Below are positions 25,656 through 34,250 of a stretch of 64,000 nt of DNA, piece after piece. The stretch is from assembly GCF_021696945.1 (NCBI RefSeq), contig NZ_JACYHE010000014.1:1-64000 (forward strand), given 5' to 3'. A program made the translations under genes and the position numbers. The first letter of the stretch is position 1, and each line of letters opens with the position of its first letter. This stretch comes from Streptomyces sp. JJ36 (GTDB lineage Bacteria > Actinomycetota > Actinomycetes > Streptomycetales > Streptomycetaceae). The notes beneath the pieces are model-generated. The model had not been told where the DNA came from, did no database searches, and saw only the letters and a program-made list of their open reading frames with translations.

Positions 25656-26825
25656 TCACCCCGTGCGGCGGCGGGCGCGCCAGAGCAGGAAGAGCGCGCT
25701 GGCGACCGCGGCCACGCGCAGGGCCACCGGCCACGCCTCCTCGAGCGCGGCCCGCAGGGCCTGCTCCCCCTCGGCGAGGGGTGGGTCCCAGCGGCCCTCA
25801 CCGCGACCCCAGAGCCATACCCCTCCCCCGGCCGCCGTGAGGCCGGGCATGCCGAGGGTGGCCCACTTCGCCTCGTTCCGGGACAGCCGCGGCGACCACC
25901 AGGAGCCGAGCCATCCCAGGCCGAGGGGAATCAGGGAGCCCATGACCGCGCCGGTCACGAGCAGTGCGGCGGAGGCCAGTTCGACGATGCCGCCGGCTGC
26001 CGGACCGGCGCCCCCGCCTGCCCTCCGCCGCAGCAGCTTGCCCAGCGACGGCCGCCGCCCGGCCTTGCCGGCCGCTGTCCCCTCGTCCGCCTTCTCCACC
26101 GGCACCGCGGTGCCGCCCGCAACGGCGCCGGCGGCGGCACCCGTACGCGCAGCCGCACCCGCCGCGGCGTCCTCGCCGTCCCCCGGCGGCGGCTTGAGTA
26201 CCTCCGGGATCTCGATGCCGCCCACGAAGCCCGGTACGAGGTCGCTGCCGGGCCGGCGGCCCGCCATGCGGCCCCCGCCGTCCCCGTACGGCGTCGGGTC
26301 GACCCGCCACCAGTCCGGGTCGCTCTCGTCAGGCCCGAGTTCGTCGATGCCCGCCAAATGCGGCGGGGAGGCCCCGGCGGGCGGGCGCGGCGCCTCCGGC
26401 GCCGGGGCGCGCTCGGCCTTGCGCATCTGCGGCAGCCGCGGCACCCGCGGCCGGGGGCGCGCCGCCCCCTCCCGGGACGCCGTCCCGCCGGCGGCAGGTG
26501 CCGCACCACCGAAGGAGCGCCGCTCGCGCGCGGGTTCGCCGCCTCCGGCCGCCGCGCCGTCCTCGCCCGCCGCGCGCGGCTCCGGTACGCCGGTGCCGCC
26601 GGCCGCGGCGGCCACCAGTTCCGCGGGGTCGCCGATGCGGGTGAGGATCTTGCGTACGGCAGCCTTGCTCTGCGCCCCGCCCTCGGCGGCGCGCATGCGG
26701 TCGATCTCGCCGCGCAACCCGGTGACCAGCCGGGCGCGTTCGGCAGCGGTCATCGACGTGCCGTGCGCCAGATCGCCGACCCGGCTCAGATAGTCGTATA
26801 CGAGCTGGTCGCTCTCGATCCCCAC
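25656..26825 (-). CDS. HAAS-like domain membrane protein with proline-rich linker
   Basis: A 389-residue protein. The first 80 residues look like a HAAS/DUF1700-type helical domain: Tyr-Asp-Tyr-Leu-Ser-Arg-Val-Gly, an Ala-Glu-Arg-Ala-Arg-Leu-Val-Thr-Gly-Leu-Arg-Gly-Glu-Ile helix and Ile-Leu-Thr-Arg-Ile-Gly-Asp-Pro-Ala-Glu-Leu. A long Gly/Ala/Pro-rich disordered linker follows (about residues 80-270). Three or four membrane segments occupy the C-terminal 130 residues. In other bacteria HAAS proteins pair with PadR regulators, but none is visible here. Function unknown. Confidence 0.65.
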   Translation of the reverse strand: MGIESDQLVYDYLSRVGDLAHGTSMTAAERARLVTGLRGEIDRMRAAEGGAQSKAAVRKILTRIGDPAELVAAAAGGTGVPEPRAAGEDGAAAGGGEPARERRSFGGAAPAAGGTASREGAARPRPRVPRLPQMRKAERAPAPEAPRPPAGASPPHLAGIDELGPDESDPDWWRVDPTPYGDGGGRMAGRRPGSDLVPGFVGGIEIPEVLKPPPGDGEDAAAGAAARTGAAAGAVAGGTAVPVEKADEGTAAGKAGRRPSLGKLLRRRAGGGAGPAAGGIVELASAALLVTGAVMGSLIPLGLGWLGSWWSPRLSRNEAKWATLGMPGLTAAGGGVWLWGRGEGRWDPPLAEGEQALRAALEEAWPVALRVAAVASALFLLWRARRRTG

Positions 26826-26939
26826 CGATTCCCCAACGCCGTACTACTCGTGACGCCTCGTCCACCCTGACGGTACCGCGCACCGGGCCTTCCGCGCGCG
26901 AGGCGCGTGCGACCGGGCGGTGTACGCGCCCGCGCGCCG

Positions 26940-27101
26940 TCAGGCCTCCCCTGGGCCCGCATCACGGCCCCCGTCGGCGCAGGATTCCGTCCGCGTGCGG
27001 GTCAGCACCCGGGTGACCGTGCCGTCGTCCTCGACCCGGTCGCGTACGGCGGTAGTCGAGCCGCCGAGCAGCCGCAGCGAGGCGGCGTTCCCGGAGGCCA
27101 C
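26940..27101 (-). CDS. small conserved-looking hypothetical protein
   Basis: A 53-residue protein from GTG 27101 with strong third-position GC bias and a Arg-Asp-Arg-Val-Glu-Asp-Asp-Gly-Thr-Val-Thr-Arg-Val-Leu-Thr core. The frame is open to ATG 27173, but codons between 27102 and 27173 lose the GC3 bias and overlap two palindromes, so the shorter form is preferred. It is divergent from the small secreted protein gene at 27237. No family recognised. Confidence 0.45.
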   Translation of the reverse strand: MASGNAASLRLLGGSTTAVRDRVEDDGTVTRVLTRTRTESCADGGRDAGPGEA

Positions 27102-27143
27102 GGTGGCGTGCCCCGCGTGCCGCCTCCGTGGGCCCCATTCCTC

Positions 27144-27159
27144 TGTGACCGGCGTCACA
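27144..27159 (+). promoter_or_regulatory. exact CRP-type site TGTGA-N6-TCACA
   Basis: TGTGA at 27144-27148 and TCACA at 27155-27159 with a six-base spacer match the classical CRP/Crp dyad. It is 78 bases upstream of the secreted-protein ATG and upstream of the divergent small gene. Streptomyces has a Crp protein, so binding is plausible. Confidence 0.55.
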
Positions 27160-27214
27160 TGACGTCGCGTCATACGGCGACCGCTGCCGCGGCGTGTACG
27201 GGCGGAACGTACAC
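27159..27214 (+). promoter_or_regulatory. two adjacent palindromes in the same control region
   Basis: ATGACG-TCG-CGTCAT at 27159-27173 is a perfect dyad that abuts the CRP-type site. GTGTACG-N7-CGTACAC at 27194-27214 is another perfect dyad, ending 22 bases before the secreted-protein ATG. Their placement suggests operators for one or more dimeric regulators. Confidence 0.5.
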
Positions 27215-27236
27215 CCGACTCACGGGAGTCCTCATC

Positions 27237-27587
27237 ATGCGCAAGAGTCTGCTGGCGACCGTCGCGGCCGTCGCCTCCGCCGCGTTCACGCTGGGCGCCG
27301 GGCCGGCGTCGGCGGCGGAGACCGGAGCCGCCTCCCCGGCACGCGCCCAGGGCGTCGCCTGCTCCACGGGCGTGCACGCGGTCGACCCGCTGACCGGCTT
27401 CGCGAGCTGCAGCAACCACACCGGCGGTCCGGTCGAGTTCCGGGTGGAGCTGGTGTGCGGCTGGGCGCCGGACGTCGAGGGTGCCTGGGTCCGCCTGGAG
27501 CCGGGCGAGGGCAGCCAGTCCATCGCCCACTGCGCCGCCTACAGCAGCGGCATCGGCGAGGTGCGGGCGGTGCACCGCCCGGCCTGA
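27237..27587 (+). CDS. small secreted four-cysteine protein
   Basis: A 116-residue protein with a signal peptide (Met-Arg-Lys-Ser-Leu-Leu core, cleavage expected after Ala-Ser-Ala near residue 27). The mature part of about 90 residues has four Cys, likely two disulphides, in Val-Ala-Cys, Ala-Ser-Cys-Ser-Asn, Leu-Val-Cys-Gly-Trp and Ala-His-Cys-Ala contexts. No enzyme motif. The ORF extends upstream but the signal peptide fixes the start at ATG 27237. Its promoter carries three dyads, so it is probably tightly controlled. Function unknown. Confidence 0.7.
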   Translation: MRKSLLATVAAVASAAFTLGAGPASAAETGAASPARAQGVACSTGVHAVDPLTGFASCSNHTGGPVEFRVELVCGWAPDVEGAWVRLEPGEGSQSIAHCAAYSSGIGEVRAVHRPA

Positions 27588-27850
27588 GCCCGCACGGCGC
27601 GGCGGCCGGCCACCCGCCCGCGGGCTCCGCGGACGGGACCGCCGGCCGCCGACCCCCGGCACCTCCGGGCCCGGCCCGCCCCGGCACCTCCGACCCCGGC
27701 CCGCCCCAGGGCGCCGCCCGACGGCGCCCTGGGGCGCCGCGCACGCTCGTGTGCGGCGTACGGCGGGGGAGCGCGGCCCCGGCCCCGCGGGGCCGGGGCC
27801 GCCGTGTGCGCCGGGCCGGGCCCGGCGGGCACGGCGCTAACGTGGGACGG

Positions 27851-30595
27851 ATGAGCCCTGAGCAGCCCGCGGCCGGAACCCCGCCCCGTACGCTCGCCGA
27901 CGAGCTCCGCGCACGCGACGACGCGGAGCTCGCCGCGCTGCTCCGTGCCCGGCCCGACCTGCTCTCCCCGGTGCCGGGCGACCTGACCCAGCTCGCCACC
28001 CGCGCGGGCACCCGGGCCTCCGTGGTGCGGGCCGTGGAGCGGCTGGACCGGTTCGCGTTGCAGACCGCGGAGGCGCTGGCGGTGGCGCCCGAGCCGTGCT
28101 CGCGGGAGGTGCTGCGCGCGCTGCTGACCGGGGACGCCCCCGCTCCGGAGGACGCCGCCGCGGTGGACGCGCGGCTCCCGGTCGCGCTGCGCGTGCTCCG
28201 CGCCCGGGCGCTGCTGTGGGGCGGGGACGACCGGCTCCGGCTGGTCCGCACGGCGCAGGCGCTGCTCGCGCCGAGCGCGGCCCGGCCGTCCCCGACCGGT
28301 CTGGGGCCGACGCTCGCCGAGGCCACGTCCGGGATCTCGCCCGGCGCCTGGCAGGAGCTGCTGGCGGCCAACGGCCTGCCGCCCACCCACGATCCCGTGA
28401 GCGCCCTGGAGTCGCTGCGGGCGCTCTTCACCGACCCCGCGCGGATGGCGGAGGTGCTGGCCGCGGCGCCCGAGGAGAGCCGGGCGGTGCTGGCCCGGCT
28501 GGAATGGGGCCCGCCGTACGGCACCGTGGACCGCCACGCGCCCGCGCCGCCGATCGCCTGGCTGCTGGAGCGCGGCCTGCTGGTGCCCTCCGGCGAGCGC
28601 ACCGTGGTGCTGCCCCGGGAGGTGGCGCTGCGGCTGCGCAGGGGCCGCGCGCACCGCACCCCCGAGCCGCTGCCGCCGCAGGTCCGGGCGGCCCGGGTAC
28701 ATGCGGCGAAGCTGGTGGACGGTACGGCGGCGGGGCAGGCGTTCGCGGCGCTGGCGACCGTCGAGGAGCTGCTCGGCGGGTGGGAGGCGGACCCGCCGTC
28801 GGTGCTGCGCGCGGGCGGCCTGGGCGTACGGGACCTCAAGCGGACGGCGGTCGCGCTGGACCTGCCGGAGCCGGTCGCGGCGTTCTGGATCGAGCTGGCC
28901 TTCGCGGCCGGGCTGCTCGCCTCGGACGGCGAGACGGCCGAGAGCTACGCCCCCACGCCCGCCTACGACGGGTGGCGGGACGCCGCGCCCGAGGAGCGCT
29001 GGGCGACGCTGGTGGCCGCCTGGCTCTCGGCGACCCGGGTGCCGGGGCTGGTCGGCGAGCGGGACGCGAAGGGCCGCGGCCTGGCCGCGCTCGGGCCGGG
29101 CCTGGACCGGGGGCTCGCCCCGGACGTACGGCACCGGGTGCTGGCACTGCTCGCCGGGCTGGAGCCGGGTGCCGCGCCGGAGGCGGAGACGGTGTCTGCG
29201 CGCCTGGAGTGGGAGCGGCCGCTGCGCGGGGCGGCACCGGGCACGTCCGGCGCCCGGGCCGGTGCGGGCACGTCCGGCGCCCGGGCCGGTGCGGGCCCGG
29301 ACGGCTCCGGGGCCGGGGACGGACCCGCGGCCGGGGCACGCGGCCCCGCGGGCCGGGCGGGTCCCGGCGGGCGGCGGGACGCGGTTTCCGGGGAGGGCGA
29401 GGCGCTGCGGTCGCGGCTGGCGCGCTGGGCGCTGGAGGAGGCGGAGCTGCTCGGGCTCACCGGCCGGGGCGCCCTGGCCGGCTTCGCCCGGGTTCTGGTG
29501 CCCGGTGCGGCGCCCGGCGGCCCCGGGGCGGACGGACCGCCCGGCCCGCCGCCGGACGGCGCGGCCCCGGCGGGCAGTGAGGCCCCGGCGGACGGCGGCA
29601 CGGCCCCGGTGTGGGGCCGGACGTTGCCGCGCGCCGAGGAGACGGCGGCCGTGGAGGAGGCCGCGCGCGGCCTGGCGCCGCTGCTGCCCGAGCCGCTGGA
29701 CCACGTGCTGCTGCAGGCGGACCTCACCGCGGTCGCGCCGGGGCCGCTGGAACGGGAGCTGGGCGCGGCCCTGGACGTGCTCGCCGAGGTGGAGTCGAAG
29801 GGCGGCGCCACGGTCTACCGCTTCACTCCCGCCTCGGTGCGCCGGGCGCTGGACGCGGGCCGTACGGCGGCCGAGATCCACGCCTTCCTCGCCGCGCACT
29901 CGCGGACGCCCGTGCCGCAGCCGCTCGGCTATCTGGTGGACGACGTGGCGCGGCGGCACGGCCGGCTGCGGGTGGGCGCCGTCTCGTCCTACGTCCGGTG
30001 CGAGGACGGCGCGCTGCTGGCGGAGATCACGGCGGACCGGCGGTCGGCGCCGCTGCGGCTGCGGCTGCTGGCACCGACGGTGCTGGCCTCGCCGGCGCCG
30101 CCGGAGGAGCTGCTCGCGCGGCTGCGGGAGATGGGGTACGCGCCGGCCGCCGAGTCCGCGGAGGGTGACGTGGTGGTGGCCCGCCCGGAGGCCCGGCGCA
30201 CCCCGCCGCGTACGCCGCCGGAGCCGGTTCCGGACGGCCCACCCGTGCCGGACGCGACCCTGCTGGCGGCGGCCGTACGGGCCGTACGGGCCGGCGATCA
30301 CGCGGCGACCGCGGCGCACAAGCCGGCGGTCCGCACGGCGGGCGCCCGCGCCCCGGAGGGCGCGCCGCCGCGCACCACCTCCGCGGACACCATCGCGACC
30401 ATGCAGTCCGCGGTGCTCACGGGGGCGGCGCTGTGGATCGGCTATGTCAACGCGGACGGTGCGGCCAGCCAGCGGGTGATCGCGCCGGTGCGGGTGGAGG
30501 GCGGCTTCGTGACGGCGTACGACCACACCGCGGACGAGGTGCGCACCTACCCCCTGCACCGCATCACGGGCGTCGCGGAGCTGGCCGAGGAGTGA
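27851..30595 (+). CDS. helicase-associated (Helicase_C_3-like) protein with WYL-like end
   Basis: A 914-residue protein without Walker motifs. Residues about 1-600 are helical winged-helix-like repeats broken by Gly/Ala/Pro-rich linkers. Residues about 614-714 contain a Leu-Leu-Gln-Ala-Asp-Leu-Thr and Tyr-Arg-Phe-Thr-Pro-Ala-Ser block followed by Thr-Pro-Val-Pro-Gln-Pro-Leu-Gly-Tyr and Arg-His-Gly-Arg-Leu-Arg-Val, closely similar to the N-terminus of the XPB helicase encoded at 32508. The last 65 residues resemble a WYL ligand/nucleic-acid-sensing fold (Leu-Trp-Ile-Gly-Tyr-Val-Asn). A TAACGT hexamer at 27838-27843 suggests a near-leaderless mRNA. Probable DNA-repair or regulatory factor. Confidence 0.75.
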   Translation: MSPEQPAAGTPPRTLADELRARDDAELAALLRARPDLLSPVPGDLTQLATRAGTRASVVRAVERLDRFALQTAEALAVAPEPCSREVLRALLTGDAPAPEDAAAVDARLPVALRVLRARALLWGGDDRLRLVRTAQALLAPSAARPSPTGLGPTLAEATSGISPGAWQELLAANGLPPTHDPVSALESLRALFTDPARMAEVLAAAPEESRAVLARLEWGPPYGTVDRHAPAPPIAWLLERGLLVPSGERTVVLPREVALRLRRGRAHRTPEPLPPQVRAARVHAAKLVDGTAAGQAFAALATVEELLGGWEADPPSVLRAGGLGVRDLKRTAVALDLPEPVAAFWIELAFAAGLLASDGETAESYAPTPAYDGWRDAAPEERWATLVAAWLSATRVPGLVGERDAKGRGLAALGPGLDRGLAPDVRHRVLALLAGLEPGAAPEAETVSARLEWERPLRGAAPGTSGARAGAGTSGARAGAGPDGSGAGDGPAAGARGPAGRAGPGGRRDAVSGEGEALRSRLARWALEEAELLGLTGRGALAGFARVLVPGAAPGGPGADGPPGPPPDGAAPAGSEAPADGGTAPVWGRTLPRAEETAAVEEAARGLAPLLPEPLDHVLLQADLTAVAPGPLERELGAALDVLAEVESKGGATVYRFTPASVRRALDAGRTAAEIHAFLAAHSRTPVPQPLGYLVDDVARRHGRLRVGAVSSYVRCEDGALLAEITADRRSAPLRLRLLAPTVLASPAPPEELLARLREMGYAPAAESAEGDVVVARPEARRTPPRTPPEPVPDGPPVPDATLLAAAVRAVRAGDHAATAAHKPAVRTAGARAPEGAPPRTTSADTIATMQSAVLTGAALWIGYVNADGAASQRVIAPVRVEGGFVTAYDHTADEVRTYPLHRITGVAELAEE

Positions 30596-30793
30596 GGGGG
30601 CTCCCCGGGGCGGCGCCCGGCGCGGCGGCGGGGCGGCGGCACGGCCGCGCAGCACGGGCCCGGCAACGGCGTGGCGCCTGCGGTGCGGCGGCGGCGCGGC
30701 GCAGGAGGTGCGCCTGCGGCGCGGCGCCACGGCACAGCGCCGCCGGTCCGTCCGTGGAGAGCGCCCGGCGAGAACACCGGCTCCCGCGTGCGG

Positions 30794-31117
30794 TCAGCCG
30801 GAGAGGTTCCAGCTCACCGTGCCGTTGGCGGTGACCAGTGTGGCCAGCACCACCAGGTCGGCGACGCCGAGGCCGAGACCGGCCAGGGCCCGGCCGCGGC
30901 GGCGGGTGCCGCGGTGCAGCGCGAGACCGGCGAGCACGACGGCCAGCGGCCCGAGGACGATGTTGAAGACCAGCAGGCCGGTCAGCCCGAGGACGAAGGA
31001 GGCGACGGCCATGCCGTCGGTGTTCCGCCGGGCGGCGGCGGGCTCGCGGGCCGGGCCCGGGGTGCCGGTGCCGCCGGAGGCCCGGCCGGTGCCGGGGGCG
31101 GAGACGGTGGTGCTCAC
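30794..31117 (-). CDS. DUF4190-type small membrane protein
   Basis: A 107-residue protein: a disordered Gly/Thr/Pro-rich N-terminal third and then two membrane helices separated by a basic loop, with Met-Ala-Val-Ala-Ser-Phe-Val-Leu-Gly-Leu and Gly-Pro-Leu-Ala-Val-Val-Leu-Ala-Gly matching DUF4190. GTG start overlaps the stop of the upstream small gene (GTGA), so both are cotranscribed. Likely controlled by the divergent TetR regulator. Confidence 0.75.
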   Translation of the reverse strand: MSTTVSAPGTGRASGGTGTPGPAREPAAARRNTDGMAVASFVLGLTGLLVFNIVLGPLAVVLAGLALHRGTRRRGRALAGLGLGVADLVVLATLVTANGTVSWNLSG

Positions 31118-31275
31118 CGGGCACCTCCCCTGGTACGCCTGCGTTCACGGATGGCGAAGATCACCAGCCATCCCCCGATGACGGCGCCGGCGGCGAGGGA
31201 CACCGGCGGCGGCGTGTGCGCGGCGGCGCCCACCAGCACCCCCAGCAGGAGGAAGGCTGCCACGAGGAAGATCAT
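31114..31275 (-). CDS. 53-residue membrane protein
   Basis: Two hydrophobic segments (Ile-Phe-Leu-Val-Ala-Ala-Phe-Leu-Leu-Leu near the start and Gly-Ala-Val-Ile-Gly-Gly-Trp-Leu-Val-Ile-Phe later) and an Arg-rich tail. The ATG at 31275 has an AAAGG ribosome site six bases upstream. The gene overlaps the DUF4190 gene by four bases. It is divergent from the TetR regulator gene, whose operators lie between them. Function unknown. Confidence 0.65.
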   Translation of the reverse strand: MIFLVAAFLLLGVLVGAAAHTPPPVSLAAGAVIGGWLVIFAIRERRRTRGGAR

Positions 31276-31357
31276 CTGATGCCTTTCGGAGAGGTCGGCG
31301 ATCGGATGCGGTCCGGGGTCCGGCCTCCGCTCGGGCCGAACTTCAGTGAACAGTTGT

Positions 31358-31374
31358 AGTGACACGTGTTCACT
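31358..31374 (+). promoter_or_regulatory. TetR-type operator 1
   Basis: AGTGACACGTGTTCACT is a near-perfect 17-base dyad centred on CACGTG. It lies between divergent genes, 84 bases upstream of the small membrane protein start. Confidence 0.6.
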
Positions 31375-31403
31375 GACTTCAGAATACCCTTGGAACGTTC
31401 GGC

Positions 31404-31418
31404 GAACACGTGTTAACT
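31404..31418 (+). promoter_or_regulatory. TetR-type operator 2 overlapping regulator promoter
   Basis: GAACACGTGTTAACT repeats the ACACGTGTT core of operator 1, 44 bases from it. It overlaps a TTAACT -10-like hexamer (31413-31418) eight bases before the GTG, so the regulator probably represses itself. Confidence 0.6.
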
Positions 31419-31425
31419 GAATGAT

Positions 31426-32112
31426 GTGAGCCACACGCGAGACCTGTCCGGAAGCCGCCCCGCCGAGGGCGGCCGCGGCACCCGGCAGGAGCAGAAGGAA
31501 CGCACCCGGCGCGCACTGCTCGCGGCCGCACTGCGGCGGCTGGAGGAGCAGAGCCTGAGCAGCCTCAGCGTCCGCGAGGTCACCCGGGCCGTCGGTATCG
31601 CCCCGGCCGCCTTCTACCGGCACTTCCGGGACATGAGCGACCTCGGCGTCGCACTCGTCGAGGAGGCGCTGGGCGGCCTGCACACCGTCGTGCGGCGCAT
31701 CCTGACCGAGCTGGACGACTCCACCGCGCGGATAGACCGGGCCGTCGAACTGATCGCCGGGCACGTCCGCGCGCACCCCGCGCACATCCGCTTCCTCGCC
31801 CGTGAACGGCACGGGGGCGTACGGGCGGTGCGGCAGGCCATCGCCGCCGAGCTGGACCGGTTCGCGGACGAGGTCGCCGGGGCGCTCGGCGGGGACGCCG
31901 CCCGCGCGCAGTGGAGCCCCGAGGAGCTGCGGATGCTGGCCGAGCTGTACGTCGACCACATGGTGATGACGGCCAGCGCGCTGCTGGTCGCCGCGGAGGG
32001 CGAGGGACGCGACGAGGCCGGCACGGCCCGCGCCGCCCGCCGCCAGCTCCGGCTGATCAGCCTGGGCAGCGAGCACTACCGCCCGGAGGGCGGTGCTTCC
32101 GGCGGGGCGTGA
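31426..32112 (+). CDS. TetR-family regulator (FabR-like N-terminus)
   Basis: A 228-residue protein. A helix-turn-helix spans about residues 47-70 (Ser-Leu-Ser-Val-Arg-Glu-Val-Thr-Arg-Ala-Val-Gly-Ile-Ala-Pro-Ala-Ala-Phe-Tyr-Arg) in the pattern of FabR-like TetR regulators. The helical C-terminal domain is the ligand and dimer part. It reads divergently from two small membrane protein genes, with two matching CACGTG-centred operators between. Expected to repress that operon and itself; the ligand is unknown, although FabR relatives sense acyl chains. Confidence 0.85.
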   Translation: MSHTRDLSGSRPAEGGRGTRQEQKERTRRALLAAALRRLEEQSLSSLSVREVTRAVGIAPAAFYRHFRDMSDLGVALVEEALGGLHTVVRRILTELDDSTARIDRAVELIAGHVRAHPAHIRFLARERHGGVRAVRQAIAAELDRFADEVAGALGGDAARAQWSPEELRMLAELYVDHMVMTASALLVAAEGEGRDEAGTARAARRQLRLISLGSEHYRPEGGASGGA

Positions 32113-32507
32113 CGGTCGCGCCCGGCCCCGCCTGCCGGCGGCACCGGCGTGGACGGAACCGCCCGGCCGCCGCACGCCTGACACGCGGAGACCCGGGCCG
32201 GGGCGTTCCGCCGGGGACGGCGTGCCAGGGCCCGCGGTCCGGCCGACCGGTCCGCGTGGGCTGCGGGCCCCGGCTCCCGGGCCGCCCCCGCATGCCGGCG
32301 CCACCCCATGCCGGCCCGGCCCGCCCGCGTGCCGCCGCCGCGCGGGCACGGGCTGACGGGCCCCGCCGCCGTTCTCGGCCCCTGGTGCAGGAGCCCCGGC
32401 GGCGAGCCGCTCCCCGGCGCCGAGGCGGGGCCCCGGCGCCGAGGGTGCACCATGGAGTGCGGCGCCCGGCCCGCCGCCGCTCCCCGAACCGCGCCGTGGA
32501 GGTACGC
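32113..32507. other. non-coding gap before the XPB helicase gene
   Basis: A 395-base very GC-rich gap. Frames on both strands are open only because of composition and lack ribosome sites. No clear promoter, terminator stem over 8 bp or RNA was identified. Confidence 0.35.
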
Positions 32508-34154
32508 GTGTCCTGCCTGATCGTGCAGAGCGACAAGACGCTGCTGCTGGAGGTCGACCACGAGCAGGCCGACGCCTGCCGCAGCGCGATCGCCCCGTTC
32601 GCCGAGCTGGAGCGGGCCCCCGAGCACATCCACACCTACCGCGTCACCCCACTCGGCCTGTGGAACGCCCGGGCCGCCGGGCACGACGCCGAGCAGGTCG
32701 TGGACGCCCTGGTGACGTACTCCCGCTACCCGGTGCCGCACGCGCTGCTGGTGGACATCGCCGAGACGATGTCCCGCTACGGCCGGCTCCGGCTCGTCAA
32801 GCACCCCGCACACGGCCTGGTCCTGGAGTCCAGCGACCGGCCGGTGCTGGAGGAGGTGCTGCGCTCCAAGCGCGTCCAGCCGCTGGTGGGGGCGCGGATC
32901 GGCGAGGACGCCGTGATCGTGCACCCGTCGGAGCGCGGACAGATCAAGCAGATGCTGCTGAAGCTGGGCTGGCCCGCAGAGGACCTCGCCGGATACGTCG
33001 ACGGCGAGGCGCACCCGATGGAGCTGGCGGAGGACGACTGGGCGCTGCGCCCGTACCAGCGGCAGGCGGTGGAGGGCTTCTGGCACGGCGGCTCCGGCGT
33101 GGTGGTGCTGCCCTGCGGCGCGGGCAAGACCCTGGTCGGCGCCGGGGCGATGGCCCGGGCCCAGGCGACCACGCTGATCCTGGTGACCAACACCGTCTCC
33201 GCCCGGCAGTGGAAGCACGAGCTGGTGCGCCGCACCTCGCTCACCGAGGACGAGATCGGCGAGTACAGCGGCACGAGGAAGGAGATCCGCCCGGTCACCA
33301 TCGCCACGTACCAGGTGCTGACGACCAGGCGGAAGGGCGTCTACCCGCACCTGGAGCTGTTCGACTCCCGGGACTGGGGGCTGATCGTCTACGACGAGGT
33401 GCATCTGCTGCCCGCCCCGGTGTTCAAGTTCACCGCCGACCTCCAGGCCCGGCGGCGGCTGGGCCTGACGGCGACGCTGGTGCGGGAGGACGGGCGGGAG
33501 TCGGACGTGTTCTCGCTGATCGGCCCGAAGCGCTTCGACGCGCCGTGGAAGGAGATCGAGGCGCAGGGGTACATCGCGCCGGCCGACTGCGTGGAGGTGC
33601 GGGTCGACCTCACCGACGGGGAGCGGCTGGCGTACGCGACCGCGGAGACCGAGGAGAAGTACCGCTTCTGCGCCACCACCGACTCCAAGCGGCGGGTGAC
33701 CGAGTCGCTGGTGCGGCGGCACGAGGGTCAGCAGACGCTGGTGATCGGGCAGTACATCGACCAGCTCGACGAGCTGGGCGAGGACCTCGGGGCGCCGGTG
33801 ATCAAGGGCGACACCACCAACGCCCGGCGGGAGAAGCTCTTCGAGGCGTTCCGGCAGGGGGAACTGAACGTGCTGGTCGTCTCCAAGGTCGCCAACTTCT
33901 CCATCGACCTGCCGGAGGCGACGGTCGCCATCCAGGTGTCGGGCACCTTCGGCTCCCGGCAGGAGGAGGCGCAGCGGCTCGGACGGGTGCTGCGGCCCAA
34001 GGCGGACGGGCACCCGGCGATCTTCTACTCGGTGGTCGCCCGGGACACCGTCGACCAGGACTTCGCCGCGCACCGGCAGCGCTTCCTGGCCGAGCAGGGG
34101 TACGCCTACCGCATCGTCGACGCGACGGAGCTGCTGGCCGGCGACGACGTCTGA
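32508..34154 (+). CDS. XPB-like DNA helicase
   Basis: A 548-residue superfamily 2 helicase. Residues 4-108 form an N-terminal helicase-associated domain (Leu-Ile-Val-Gln-Ser-Asp-Lys-Thr-Leu-Leu-Leu-Glu-Val). Walker A Pro-Cys-Gly-Ala-Gly-Lys-Thr is near residue 202, motif II Asp-Glu-Val-His near 297, motif III Leu-Thr-Ala-Thr, and motif VI Gln-Arg-Leu-Gly-Arg-Val-Leu-Arg near 484. This is the bacterial XPB (ERCC3) type, a 3'-5' DNA helicase connected with nucleotide excision repair or transcription. GTG 32508 or GTG 32496 could start it. Confidence 0.9.
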   Translation: MSCLIVQSDKTLLLEVDHEQADACRSAIAPFAELERAPEHIHTYRVTPLGLWNARAAGHDAEQVVDALVTYSRYPVPHALLVDIAETMSRYGRLRLVKHPAHGLVLESSDRPVLEEVLRSKRVQPLVGARIGEDAVIVHPSERGQIKQMLLKLGWPAEDLAGYVDGEAHPMELAEDDWALRPYQRQAVEGFWHGGSGVVVLPCGAGKTLVGAGAMARAQATTLILVTNTVSARQWKHELVRRTSLTEDEIGEYSGTRKEIRPVTIATYQVLTTRRKGVYPHLELFDSRDWGLIVYDEVHLLPAPVFKFTADLQARRRLGLTATLVREDGRESDVFSLIGPKRFDAPWKEIEAQGYIAPADCVEVRVDLTDGERLAYATAETEEKYRFCATTDSKRRVTESLVRRHEGQQTLVIGQYIDQLDELGEDLGAPVIKGDTTNARREKLFEAFRQGELNVLVVSKVANFSIDLPEATVAIQVSGTFGSRQEEAQRLGRVLRPKADGHPAIFYSVVARDTVDQDFAAHRQRFLAEQGYAYRIVDATELLAGDDV

Positions 34155-34204
34155 GCCACCCGGGGCGACGGCCGCCCGTACGGCCACCGGGCACCCGCGT
34201 ACCG

Positions 34205-34238
34205 CTCCCCGGCCGGCCCCGCGGGCCCCGCCGGGGAG
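34205..34238. terminator. bidirectional terminator hairpin
   Basis: CTCCCCGGC at 34205-34213 pairs with GCCGGGGAG at 34230-34238, with a second G-C stem inside. It lies between the stop of the XPB gene and the stop of the reverse-strand small gene, as expected for a shared terminator. Confidence 0.55.
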
Positions 34239-34250
34239 TCCGTCTCCCCC

